A stretch of 9,581 bases of DNA from the NCBI GenBank assembly GCA_937875245.1, contig CALNCH010000125.1:1-9581 (forward strand), in the 5' to 3' direction. Positions 1 to 7,400 of the stretch are shown here, in pieces. Numbering within the stretch: the stretch's first letter is position 1; every line of letters begins with the position of its first letter. The DNA comes from an uncultured Spirochaetaceae bacterium (GTDB lineage Bacteria > Spirochaetota > Spirochaetia > Treponematales > Treponemataceae). A program made the position numbers and the translations under genes. The notes beneath the pieces are model-generated. The model made no database searches and had not been told where the DNA came from. It saw only the letters and a program-made list of their open reading frames with translations.

Positions 1-1667
1 CCGTCTAAGTCCATAGCAAATTTAAGACCAGCTTCTCCAAATAACACATTTGATTTAGCTGAGCCACGTGCTGTTTCATCTTTTGTGTTGTATGTAACTT
101 TTGCGTAGCCATCTACTTTCATGTTTCCAGGTAAAGTAACTGCTACAGTTGGTTTTGCATAAAGTTTAATATTTTTCTCATCAGTATATGGATTTACATA
201 ATTTTTAGCAGAATCTGCTTTTAAGAGTTGTAATTCTGCAGAAGCCTCTAAACCAGCAACAACAGTATCCATTGTAACTGTAGTGTTAACCCAAGCTTTC
301 TGAGTATTTCGACCACCTAAGTTATCTGAAATACCTGTATTACCATCAGCTTGGTTTACATACATTAAGTTAGCCTGTGTACCACGAGCTCGGTAACCTG
401 CTGTAACAGCTAACATATCATTGCTATATGTTCCGTTTACATTGAAAGCAAGATTTTCTAAGAAATTAGCATCATTTAACACTGTACCAACATCTGAAGA
501 AGATGGGGTATAATATGTTTTTGTTCCATTACTCTGAAGAACGCAACCGTATTGGTTCATAACTGCATTTGCTTTTACTGCAAATGGTCCAAAAGATCCT
601 ACGTAACCTACGATAAAATCTAATTCAGGAATTTCTTCAAAGATTGTATCATAAGAAGTACCATAAGCACCGTTGTACTGAACACCAACGTTGTGAGCTC
701 CAAACTGTGCACTTGCTGCTGCTAACATACCATAACGGTTACCAGCACGATCTGCTGTTTTGTTAGGTGTTAAACGTGCTTTAACAGTAACATCTCCAAT
801 CTGCTGTAAGGCTGAACCTAACTCAAACTGTGCAAAACCACCCTTTTCAGAATATCCTGCATCCCAGTTGTCTGTAACTGTGGTCCAGTTTGCAATAGTA
901 TTTGGTGACATTTTTGCATATTTATAACCAAAAGTTGCATTTACCCATTCAGAATCAAAACCAACTTTTACATGTCCTACTTTTGTTGAACCATTGTTTA
1001 AATATGCGATTGGGTTAGTAAGCATATCTACACCAAAATTCTTAAGACCATCTTCCCAAGTCAAAGCATTTTTCTGATAAAAATTATTGAATGAACTAAC
1101 ATCAGCAAGATCGATTTCTAAGTACATTGGCATATTTTTAATTCCACTACCAGCAAGTTTAGCAACGGATCGAACTCCTAAACCAGCACTCTGTAATTCC
1201 ATATCTTTATCAAAAGAACCACGTGCTTCTATGATGGACCAGGTACCAAATGTCAGTCTTCCAGCAGAAGCTACAACAGGAGCTGCAGGGGCATTAGAAG
1301 TTGGATCAACTGCTAAAGATGCTACTTCAACAAGACCGTTTTTTCCACCAAATCCATCATCCACAGATTCTGGTGCTTTAACGTCTGCAGTCCAGAAACC
1401 GTCAGAGAAGAATTTGTACTTCATAACAGTATCCATAGGAACAACAGTTTTGTATTCCCAACCTTTTTCTACTTTTACCATTGGTATTTCATTAGCTTCC
1501 CAATTGGTAAAATCACCACGAATAGTTACTTCTTGTGCTTTTGGATTACCGTAAAAGAATGTTACTTCGGCATTTCCGTCAGCAAGCTTTACTACTGATA
1601 CGTCTGCATAGAGCGCTACACAGCTAATCATCAAGAAAGCAGCGATGAAAGTTCTTACTTTATTCAT
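1..1667 (-). CDS. Exported outer-membrane-type beta-barrel protein with N-terminal glycogen-binding (AMPK-beta/CBM48) module, 3' end missing
   Basis: The reading frame is open from the ATG at 1667-1665 to the window edge (555 codons seen, no stop), so the C-terminus is missing. A GGAGG sits 5 nt before the ATG. Residues 1-21 look like a signal peptide cut after ALYA, before DVS. Residues about 33-117 match the glycogen-binding domain of AMPK-beta: GDFTNW (51-56), then YKFFSDGFWTAD (84-95), then N110 before the last strand. W56, K85, W92 and N110 align with the AMPK-beta1 sugar contacts W100, K126, W133 and N150. A short Pro/Ala linker (about 121-135) follows. From about residue 136 (GRLTFGTW) to the edge the sequence is Gly-, Asn- and aromatic-rich with alternating strands, as in outer-membrane porin-like barrels. 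I infer an envelope protein that binds alpha-glucans. The barrel assignment rests on composition and strand pattern only. The gene is monocistronic at its 5' side, with its own promoter and operator-like sites. Confidence 0.85.
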   Translation of the reverse strand, partial: MNKVRTFIAAFLMISCVALYADVSVVKLADGNAEVTFFYGNPKAQEVTIRGDFTNWEANEIPMVKVEKGWEYKTVVPMDTVMKYKFFSDGFWTADVKAPESVDDGFGGKNGLVEVASLAVDPTSNAPAAPVVASAGRLTFGTWSIIEARGSFDKDMELQSAGLGVRSVAKLAGSGIKNMPMYLEIDLADVSSFNNFYQKNALTWEDGLKNFGVDMLTNPIAYLNNGSTKVGHVKVGFDSEWVNATFGYKYAKMSPNTIANWTTVTDNWDAGYSEKGGFAQFELGSALQQIGDVTVKARLTPNKTADRAGNRYGMLAAASAQFGAHNVGVQYNGAYGTSYDTIFEEIPELDFIVGYVGSFGPFAVKANAVMNQYGCVLQSNGTKTYYTPSSSDVGTVLNDANFLENLAFNVNGTYSNDMLAVTAGYRARGTQANLMYVNQADGNTGISDNLGGRNTQKAWVNTTVTMDTVVAGLEASAELQLLKADSAKNYVNPYTDEKNIKLYAKPTVAVTLPGNMKVDGYAKVTYNTKDETARGSAKSNVLFGEAGLKFAMDLD

Positions 1668-1702
1668 CTTTTCCTCCATTTTTTTTGTTTAGCAAAATTT
1701 TT

Positions 1703-1714
1703 TAAACCGTTTTA
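1703..1714. promoter_or_regulatory. Operator-like site O1 (TAAACCGTTTTA) in the early leader
   Basis: This is a second exact copy of the 12-mer, lying at about +12 to +23 of the predicted transcript. Together with the adjacent copy it makes a 13-bp tandem repeat. Exact repetition in a short AT-rich leader, plus a third near-copy upstream, argues for a protein-binding site rather than chance. Confidence 0.5.
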
Positions 1715-1715
1715 C

Positions 1716-1727
1716 TAAACCGTTTTA
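1716..1727. promoter_or_regulatory. Operator-like site O2 (TAAACCGTTTTA) at the predicted transcription start
   Basis: This site is identical over all 12 bases to the copy at 1703-1714 and is separated from it by one base. It is an imperfect palindrome with a CG centre, like LacI-family operators. It covers the predicted start site (about 1725), a position where a bound repressor would block initiation. Confidence 0.5.
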
Positions 1728-1731
1728 AAGT

Positions 1732-1760
1732 AGGATAAGCCCAGTTTGTAAATTTGTAAA
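1732..1760 (-). promoter_or_regulatory. Predicted sigma-70-type promoter of the glycogen-binding barrel gene
   Basis: On the minus strand, TTTACA (1760-1755, 5/6 to TTGACA) is followed by a 17-bp spacer and TATCCT (1737-1732, 4/6 to TATAAT). The start site would be near 1725, giving a leader of about 58 nt that ends in the GGAGG at 1677-1673. The fit is supported by its position between an upstream terminator and the gene, and by three operator-like repeats placed around it. The -10 is weak, so the exact box is inferred. Confidence 0.55.
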
Positions 1761-1768
1761 GCGGTTTA
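1757..1768. promoter_or_regulatory. Operator-like site O3 (TAAAGCGGTTTA), overlapping the -35
   Basis: This 12-bp imperfect palindrome has a CG centre. Read on the minus strand it is TAAACCGCTTTA, 11 of 12 bases identical to the two tandem copies at 1703-1727. It overlaps the last four bases of the predicted -35 box. An AT-flanked CG core is typical of LacI-family operators. Its centre is 41 bp, about four helical turns, from that of the middle site, so looping or joint occupancy is possible. The regulator is not in this window. Confidence 0.5.
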
Positions 1769-1800
1769 TTTAAAAACTTTGTTTTTTAAATTTTTTGTAT
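1769..1800 (-). promoter_or_regulatory. A-tract-rich stretch upstream of the barrel promoter (UP-element-like)
   Basis: On the minus strand, runs of five to six A or T recur (around 1796-1788, 1786-1781 and 1776-1771) directly upstream of the predicted -35. Such A-tracts can bend DNA or bind the RNA polymerase alpha subunit. Background AT content here is high, so this is only suggestive. Nothing else recognisable lies between 1801 and 1857. Confidence 0.25.
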
Positions 1801-1857
1801 TAAAATGTTGGAGATTTTTGAAAATTTTACAAGCTTTTCATAGTAATTCACTGCAAT

Positions 1858-1903
1858 AAAAAAAAGCCTTTCTACAGGATAGAATCCATGCAAAAAGGCT
1901 TTT
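1858..1903 (-). terminator. Rho-independent terminator of the Lrp-aminotransferase operon
   Basis: The arms AAAAGCCTTT (1862-1871) and AAAGGCTTTT (1894-1903) form a perfect 10-bp stem. On the minus strand the stem runs into a T-tract (down to 1858), right for ending transcripts coming from the aminotransferase stop at 1935. The 22-nt loop holds a small nested pairing, GGAT with ATCC. The plus strand also has a T-rich tail (1901-1910), so it could work both ways, but no plus-strand gene reads into it. Confidence 0.85.
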
Positions 1904-1934
1904 CTTTTTTAAGTATTTTTTTAGTTAATTAACA

Positions 1935-3104
1935 TTATTTTTTTAGACTTTCTACTAAAGCCCCAATTCGTCGTAAAGCTTCTTTTATTTTTACAATGTC
2001 TGTTGCATAACAACAGCGAATAAAACCTTCTCCACCTGCACCAAATACATTTCCCGGTACTACTGCGACTTTATACTCTTCTATAAGTTGTTTAGCAAAT
2101 TGTTCAGATGTTAATCCAGTAGAGCGAATATCTGGAAATATGTAAAAGGCACCATCTGGTTCACTTACTGGTAAACCCATATCCTTAAAAGCTTTAGACA
2201 TTAAATTTCGTCGTTGCTGATAGGATACTCGCATTTTTTCTACTTCTGAAAATCCGTTTCGTAAGCCCTCTGCGGCGGCATACTGGCTCATAATAGGAGC
2301 ACAAATAGAAGAATACTGATGCAGTTTGTGAACTTGAGCCATTAAATCAGCAGGAGCACAAACAAAGCCAATTCGCCAACCAGTCATAGCAAAAGATTTA
2401 GAAAATCCGTTCAGAATAATGCTGTATTCTTTCATTCCAGGAAAGGAACCAATAGAAACATGGGTTTTATCGTCATAGACTAATTCACAATACACTTCGT
2501 CGCTCAGCACCCAAATTTGATATTTTTTTATGACTTCTGCAATTTTTTCTAATTCTGATGAGGGAATCATGCGGCCGGTAGGGTTACTGGGAGAGCAAAT
2601 CATCAGGGCTTTTGTTTTTGGTGTAATTGCTTGTTCAATTTGTTCTGCAGTTGGGTAAAACCCATTTATGCTGGTATCGAGACGAACTAATTTTGCATCA
2701 CACAATTCTGCCAAAGGCTGATATGAAACATAACAAGGTTCACAAATTAAAATTTCATCATCAGGATTTAGAATGGTACGCAATACAGCATCTACGGCTT
2801 CGGAAACTCCAATAGTTACCAATATTTCTTTTTTAGAATCATAATGAAGATTATATCTTGCTTCGTATTTTGCTATTTCGTCTCGTAAACTTTGCAATCC
2901 CCAGTTTGAGGTGTAAGAAGTATGTCCTTGTTCTAAGTGATAATAAGCTTCTTCTCGCATTACCCAAGGGGTTGGAAAATCTGGCTCTCCAACTCCTAAA
3001 GAAATAATATCATCACGTCCTATAATTAAGTCAAAGAATTTACGAATGCCCGATGGGGGTGTTGCCACCATCTTTTTAGAGAATTTATCTGGTCTGGTAT
3101 TCAT
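1935..3104 (-). CDS. Class I/II PLP-dependent aminotransferase (alanine/aromatic-type)
   Basis: This 389-residue protein has the usual length for family I aminotransferases. It transfers amino groups between an amino acid and a 2-oxo acid in the cytoplasm, using pyridoxal phosphate. Visible active-site landmarks are SPSNPTG (N174), SDEVY (D202 and Y205), the Schiff-base lysine K236 in GFSKSFAMTGWRIG with R244 nearby, and the substrate carboxylate arginine R363 in GFIRCCYA. The sequence resembles the PatA/YugH (AlaT) subgroup, so alanine or a related amino acid is a fair guess. Substrate cannot be read from sequence with certainty. The ATG overlaps the stop of the upstream regulator gene (TAATG), and AAGGGG lies about 10 nt before the start, pointing to coupled translation. 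A terminator follows the stop. Confidence 0.95.
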   Translation of the reverse strand: MNTRPDKFSKKMVATPPSGIRKFFDLIIGRDDIISLGVGEPDFPTPWVMREEAYYHLEQGHTSYTSNWGLQSLRDEIAKYEARYNLHYDSKKEILVTIGVSEAVDAVLRTILNPDDEILICEPCYVSYQPLAELCDAKLVRLDTSINGFYPTAEQIEQAITPKTKALMICSPSNPTGRMIPSSELEKIAEVIKKYQIWVLSDEVYCELVYDDKTHVSIGSFPGMKEYSIILNGFSKSFAMTGWRIGFVCAPADLMAQVHKLHQYSSICAPIMSQYAAAEGLRNGFSEVEKMRVSYQQRRNLMSKAFKDMGLPVSEPDGAFYIFPDIRSTGLTSEQFAKQLIEEYKVAVVPGNVFGAGGEGFIRCCYATDIVKIKEALRRIGALVESLKK

Positions 3105-3589
3105 TATGCAGTTACCCCTTCTCGGTTATCTGTTTTTTCGTCTACATACAACACATCATTTTCTTTGTAGGTTTTTAAAAAGAAATGAGTTTTTGTACTA
3201 CGAACTCCATTCAATGTTGAAAGTTTTCGAGCAACAAAGAATGCAACTTCTTGCAAACTTTCCCCTTCAATAATCACTTTTAAATCGTATCCACCACTCA
3301 TTAAATACAAAGATTTAACCTGTGGAAAACGATAAATTCGTTCAGCAAGAGCGTCAAATCCGTGTTCTCTTTCAGGAGTAACTTGAATTTCAATTTCTGC
3401 CCGTACTTTATCTTTGCTTTCAACAACTTTATCTGGATTAACAATAGCTGCATATTTTAAAATGACACCATCATTTTCTAACCGTTTCATAACCGCTTCA
3501 ACTTCGGCCGCTGATTTTTTTGTCATCGCCGCGATATCTTCAACTGATAAACGTGCGTTGTTTTGTAATAAGTTTAAAATTTCTTCCAT
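3104..3589 (-). CDS. Lrp/AsnC-family transcriptional regulator
   Basis: This 161-residue protein has the standard length and layout of the feast/famine regulators. An N-terminal winged helix-turn-helix (about 1-45, with the ILNLLQNNARLSVEDIA start typical of AsnC) is joined to a RAM ligand-binding/oligomerisation domain (about 63-140). That domain contains SGGYDLKVIIEG (98-109), where this family binds amino acids. GGAGG lies 7 nt before the ATG at 3589. Directly downstream and overlapping by one base is an aminotransferase gene, as in the B. subtilis yugG-yugH (alaR-alaT) pair. I infer that it controls its own operon in response to an amino acid handled by the aminotransferase. The 20-residue tail after residue 141 is charged and not part of the RAM fold. 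Confidence 0.93.
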   Translation of the reverse strand: MEEILNLLQNNARLSVEDIAAMTKKSAAEVEAVMKRLENDGVILKYAAIVNPDKVVESKDKVRAEIEIQVTPEREHGFDALAERIYRFPQVKSLYLMSGGYDLKVIIEGESLQEVAFFVARKLSTLNGVRSTKTHFFLKTYKENDVLYVDEKTDNREGVTA

Positions 3590-3641
3590 ACTGAGGCCTC
3601 CATTGCTTGGTAATATTGGTACAGAGTAGCTTTTTTAAAGC

Positions 3642-3662
3642 CTTTTAGCAAGCAAAAGTATA
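3642..3662 (-). promoter_or_regulatory. Possible -10 box and overlapping inverted repeat upstream of the Lrp-family gene
   Basis: On the minus strand TATACT (3662-3657, 5/6 to TATAAT) could be the -10 of the regulator operon, with a start near 3650 and a leader of about 60 nt. No good -35 stands 16-18 bp upstream. Just downstream, and touching the box, is an inverted repeat CTTTT/AAAAG with a 7-bp centre (3642-3658). That is a plausible place for Lrp-type autoregulation, but short arms of this kind are common in AT-rich DNA. Confidence 0.3.
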
Positions 3663-3689
3663 CACAAACCACATAAAAGTCATTATTAT
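3661..3689 (+). promoter_or_regulatory. Predicted promoter of the pentapeptide-repeat gene, positioned for a leaderless transcript
   Basis: TACACA (3661-3666, 4/6) is followed by a 17-bp spacer and TATTAT (3684-3689, 5/6). The -10 ends 6 nt before the ATG at 3696, so the usual start site would be at or next to the A of the start codon. No Shine-Dalgarno-like sequence precedes the ATG. The -35 shares two bases with the possible -10 of the divergent regulator gene, so the two promoters may compete. Confidence 0.4.
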
Positions 3690-3695
3690 TTACAA

Positions 3696-4406
3696 ATGGA
3701 TCAACAAGAATTATTCGATTTTCCCCTCTTCGATAGAGAAGCTATTGCCAAGGGAGGCAAGGTGGCGGCCAGTGTTCCAGCTCCCGGAGGTGGAATTAAA
3801 GCTCTTCAATCAATAAAACCTGCTTTTACCGATGCAGAAGAAAAATATTTTTATGATGAAACCTTTACCGAGGAGTCTCTGGATACCGATTTTATGGTAG
3901 GTGCGTCCTATGAGTCTTGTGTCTTTTCTCACTGTCAGTTTAACAAAACCTGTTTTAATAAAACTACTTTTCAAGATTGTACTTTTCAAAACTGCCAGAT
4001 TTTACTTACAAAAATGGAAAATACCAGCTTGCAAAATGTTCGTTTTGTAAATTGTAAATTACTGGGTATTACCTTCTCTGAATGTAATCAATTTAGTTTT
4101 TCCTTGGATTTTAGAGAATGCTTATTGGATACCGTGGTTTTTTACGGTGACAACTTAAAAAGGGTTCCCTTTTATAACTGTCAAATTAGAAATTCTGATT
4201 TTACTGGCTGCAATCTTTCTGAAGCAAGTTTTGACGGCTCTCGTTTTCAAGAAACTATTTTTTCGGACTGTCAAATGGATAAGGCCGATTTTACCGCCGC
4301 CACAGGGTACTCAATTGATCCTTATTCGAATAAAATTAAGGGTGCTAAGTTTTCCTTACCAGATGCCCAGTCTTTTTTACCTTTCTTAGGTATTATTATT
4401 GAATAA
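3696..4406 (+). CDS. Cysteine-rich pentapeptide-repeat protein with N-terminal extension
   Basis: The protein has 236 residues. Residues about 73-202 are pentapeptide repeats predicted to form a right-handed four-sided beta-helix. The central residue is mostly F or L, and the inner i-2 position is often Cys (for example CVFSH, CQFNK, CTFQN). Eleven cysteines occur in all. Residues 203-236 carry a conserved tail, YSIDPYSNKIKGAKFSLP, seen in a common bacterial pentapeptide subfamily. The repeats start again after an irregular stretch near 131-160 that the subfamily shares. Residues 1-48 are an extra N-terminal segment. Function in this subfamily is unknown to me. Qnr and MfpA relatives mimic DNA and protect gyrase, but nothing here proves that role. 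The ATG at 3696 has no ribosome site. A GTG at 3762 has a strong one and would give 214 residues. The gene lies 56 bp before purL with no terminator between. Confidence 0.85.
   Translation: MDQQELFDFPLFDREAIAKGGKVAASVPAPGGGIKALQSIKPAFTDAEEKYFYDETFTEESLDTDFMVGASYESCVFSHCQFNKTCFNKTTFQDCTFQNCQILLTKMENTSLQNVRFVNCKLLGITFSECNQFSFSLDFRECLLDTVVFYGDNLKRVPFYNCQIRNSDFTGCNLSEASFDGSRFQETIFSDCQMDKADFTAATGYSIDPYSNKIKGAKFSLPDAQSFLPFLGIIIE
3752..3764 (+). promoter_or_regulatory. Internal Shine-Dalgarno and GTG: alternative start of the pentapeptide protein
   Basis: GGGAGG (3752-3757) lies 4 nt before an in-frame GTG (3762-3764, codon 23). This is the only good ribosome-binding sequence near either possible start. 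It may be the true start, or a second start giving a shorter form. It may also be chance, since the bases encode an ordinary Lys-Gly-Gly stretch. Confidence 0.35.
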
Positions 4407-4427
4407 ATCATCTTTTGATTTTTTCCA

Positions 4428-4456
4428 TTGAATATTACAGTAAAAACCAATAGAAT
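4428..4456 (+). promoter_or_regulatory. Predicted purL promoter, positioned for a leaderless transcript
   Basis: TTGAAT (4428-4433, 4/6) with a 17-bp spacer and TAGAAT (4451-4456, 5/6) is a good sigma-70-type match. The -10 ends 6 nt before the purL ATG, so transcription should start at about that A. The first three bases of the -10 are also an in-frame TAG for purL, ruling out an upstream start. There is no room for a leader riboswitch from this promoter. Confidence 0.5.
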
Positions 4457-4462
4457 GGGAAA

Positions 4463-7400
4463 ATGCTCCGTATTTACATTGAAAGAAAAAGTGGTTTTGA
4501 AAATGAAGCTATTCGGATTAAATCCGAAATTACAGGCTTTTTGGGAATTGCAGGAGTAACTGCAGTTCGTTACCTTAATCGTTATGATGTTGAAAACGTC
4601 ACTGATGATGTAGTGCAAGCGGCAGCCAACAGAATTTTTTCTGAGCCTCAAAGCGATGTTTGCTCTTTTACATCCCCTCAAATTAGTAACAATGAGACTG
4701 TAATTATTTGGGAATACCTTCCTGGACAATACGACCAAAGATCAGACTCTGCAGAACAGTGCATTTCTTTGCTTCGTGCCGAAATGGCTTCTCGTGTGCA
4801 AGTGGGAGCAGAACCACCGAAAGTTCGCTGTGCAAAAATGGTTATTTTAACGGGTACCATTTCTGCCTCTGATATAGAAAAAATCAAAAATTATTTGATT
4901 AATCCTGTTGATTCTCAACTTACTACCAACAAAATTCCTGAAACTTTGCAAGTGCAAGTTGAAACACCTTCTGATATTCCTGTTCAAACTGGTTTTATTT
5001 CATACAATCAAGAACAATTATCTCAATATCACCAGAAAATGGGTCTTGCTATGGATTTGGCAGATATTACCTTCCTTCAGGACTATTTTAAAAAAATTAA
5101 CAGAGATCCTACCGAAACTGAAATTAAGGTATTAGACACTTATTGGTCTGACCATTGTCGGCACACTACTTTTAATACCCATCTTGATACTATCGAAATT
5201 GAAAAAGGTCCTTTATCTGCTGTTATTACAGAATCTTATGATGATTACAAAACCATGAGAGCAGATATGTATGCAGAAAGAGCAGAAAAAGGAAAAAGGG
5301 GATATAAGCCTGTAACGCTAATGGATATGGCGTGCATTGGTGCAAAATACCTTAAAAAAGCTGGAAAACTTGATGATATCGAAATTTCAGAAGAAATAAA
5401 TGCTTGTTCAATTTATATTGATGTTCATTATACAGAAAGCAAATTCGGTCCAGAAACTGAGCGTTGGTTATTGATGTTTAAAAATGAAACTCATAACCAC
5501 CCAACCGAGATTGAACCCTTTGGTGGTGCTGCAACTTGTATTGGGGGTGCTATACGAGACCCTCTTTCTGGCCGATCTTGGGTATATCAGGCTCTTCGTG
5601 TAACAGGTGCTGCAGACCCAACAGTTCCTTTGTCAAAAACATTGCCCGGTAAATTGCCTCAAATGAAATTAACCAGAGAAGCGGCGGCGGGATTCAGTGC
5701 CTATGGTAACCAAATTGGATTAACCACAGGACAGGTTGCAGAAATGTATCATCCTGGATTTGAAGCAAAACGAATGGAATTAGGTGCAGTTATTGCGGCC
5801 GCCCCAGCTGACATTGTTATGAGGGAAGAACCAGAAGAGGGAGATTGCATTGTTTTAGTTGGTGGAGGTACTGGACGAGATGGTATCGGTGGCGCAACCG
5901 GTTCTTCTAAAGTACACACCGAAAAATCGGTGACTACTGCCGCTGCAGAAGTGCAAAAAGGAAACGCTGTTGAAGAGCGAAAAATTCAACGTTTATTCCG
6001 TAATCCTGAGGTAAGTAGAATAATTCGCCGATGTAACGACTTTGGTGCCGGTGGTGTTGCTGTTGCAGTAGGTGAATTAGCACCAGGTTTGGAAATTAAT
6101 CTTGATGCTGTTCCCAAAAAATATGAAGGCCTTAATGGTACCGAATTAGCAATTTCTGAATCTCAAGAACGAATGGCCATTGTTGTTCGCGCTAAAGATG
6201 TAGACACCCTTGTTGGAGCTGCCAATGGAGAAAATTTAAATGCGGCCCTTATTGCTCGTGTTACAAATACAAATCGTCTTGTAATGAATTGGCGAGGAAA
6301 AACTATTGTAGATATTGAACGCTCTTTCTTAGACACCGCAGGTGCTACTCGTTCTACAAAAGCAATAATTACTGCTCCTAAAAAAGAAGATTCTCCTTTG
6401 TGTAAACCTTTAGACTCTGTTGCCACCTCTCTTTGTGCAGAAAACTCTTTAGAAAAAGCATGGATGGCAAACTTAACAGACTTAGCAGTTTGTTCTCAAA
6501 GAGGTTTATCAGAGCGTTTTGATGGTTCAATCGGTGCTTCTACCGTACTTTTCCCTATGGGTGGTTCTTATCAAAATACCCCAGAATCTGGTTGTGCGGC
6601 TAAAATTCCTGTACTCTTTCCTCGAGAAACAACAACTGCCAGCCTTATGACTTTTGGATACGATCCTCGTGTTGCTCAGTGGAGTCCTTGGCATGGTGCA
6701 CAAAATGCGGTAATTCAGTCTTTATCAAAGGTATTAGCAATGGGAGGAGACCCAGAAACCTGTCGCCTTACTTTTCAAGAATATTTTGAAAGAACAACAA
6801 GTGCGGAAGCTTGGGGAAAACCTGTGGCAGCTCTTTTAGGTGCTTTATCGGCTCAAAAGAAAATGGGAACTGCTTCTATTGGTGGTAAAGACAGTATGTC
6901 TGGTTCTTACCAAGACTTAAAAGTTCCACCCACTCTGGTTTCTTTTGCAGTTACAACAACTGATGCCCAAAGAATTGTTAGTGGTGATATAAAAAAAGCT
7001 GGTAGTAATGTGTATGCTATAATTACACCTGTTACTACAAATCTTGCTCCCGATTTTGATTCTTTTATCAAAAATTCAAAAGCCTTACAAAAAGCATTTG
7101 ATAAAAATGAAATTCTTAGTGCTTATCCAGTTGGTGCTGGTGGTTTGTCTGAAGCCCTTACAAAAATGTGTTTTGGAAACATGATTGGAATTGATATCGA
7201 TAATAAGGTAACAGAAAAAATTAGTACCCTTTGCACAGAACAAAAAAAAGCTTCTAAAGATTTTGATACTGACTGTTGGTTTATTCCCATGTACGGCACA
7301 CTGATTGTAGAAATCCATGGAACACTTGATAACATTCCAAACACGGTGTTCTTAGGAAAAACGAAAAAAGATGCTTCTATTTCTTATAAGGAAATGTCTC

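Noticed and set aside
1087..1554. Plus-strand open frame of 155 codons
   Set aside because: It lies wholly inside the antisense of the signal-peptide/glycogen-binding gene, has no ribosome site, and its protein is low-complexity. It is a shadow frame.
1610..1667. Lipobox at Cys16 of the barrel protein signal peptide
   Set aside because: MISC is a poor lipobox, and ALYA followed by D is a much better signal peptidase I site, expected for an outer-membrane barrel.
3696..4406. Calling the pentapeptide protein a Qnr-type quinolone resistance determinant
   Set aside because: The repeat fold is shared, but the conserved C-terminal tail and spacing belong to a different widespread subfamily, and no Qnr-specific features are seen.
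4407..4462. Purine or other riboswitch before purL
   Set aside because: Only 56 bp are available, no conserved aptamer core or terminator hairpin is visible, and the best promoter predicts almost no leader.
4322..4738. Minus-strand frame of 138 codons across the pentapeptide-purL junction
   Set aside because: It overlaps two well-supported plus-strand genes and resembles no family. It is a shadow.
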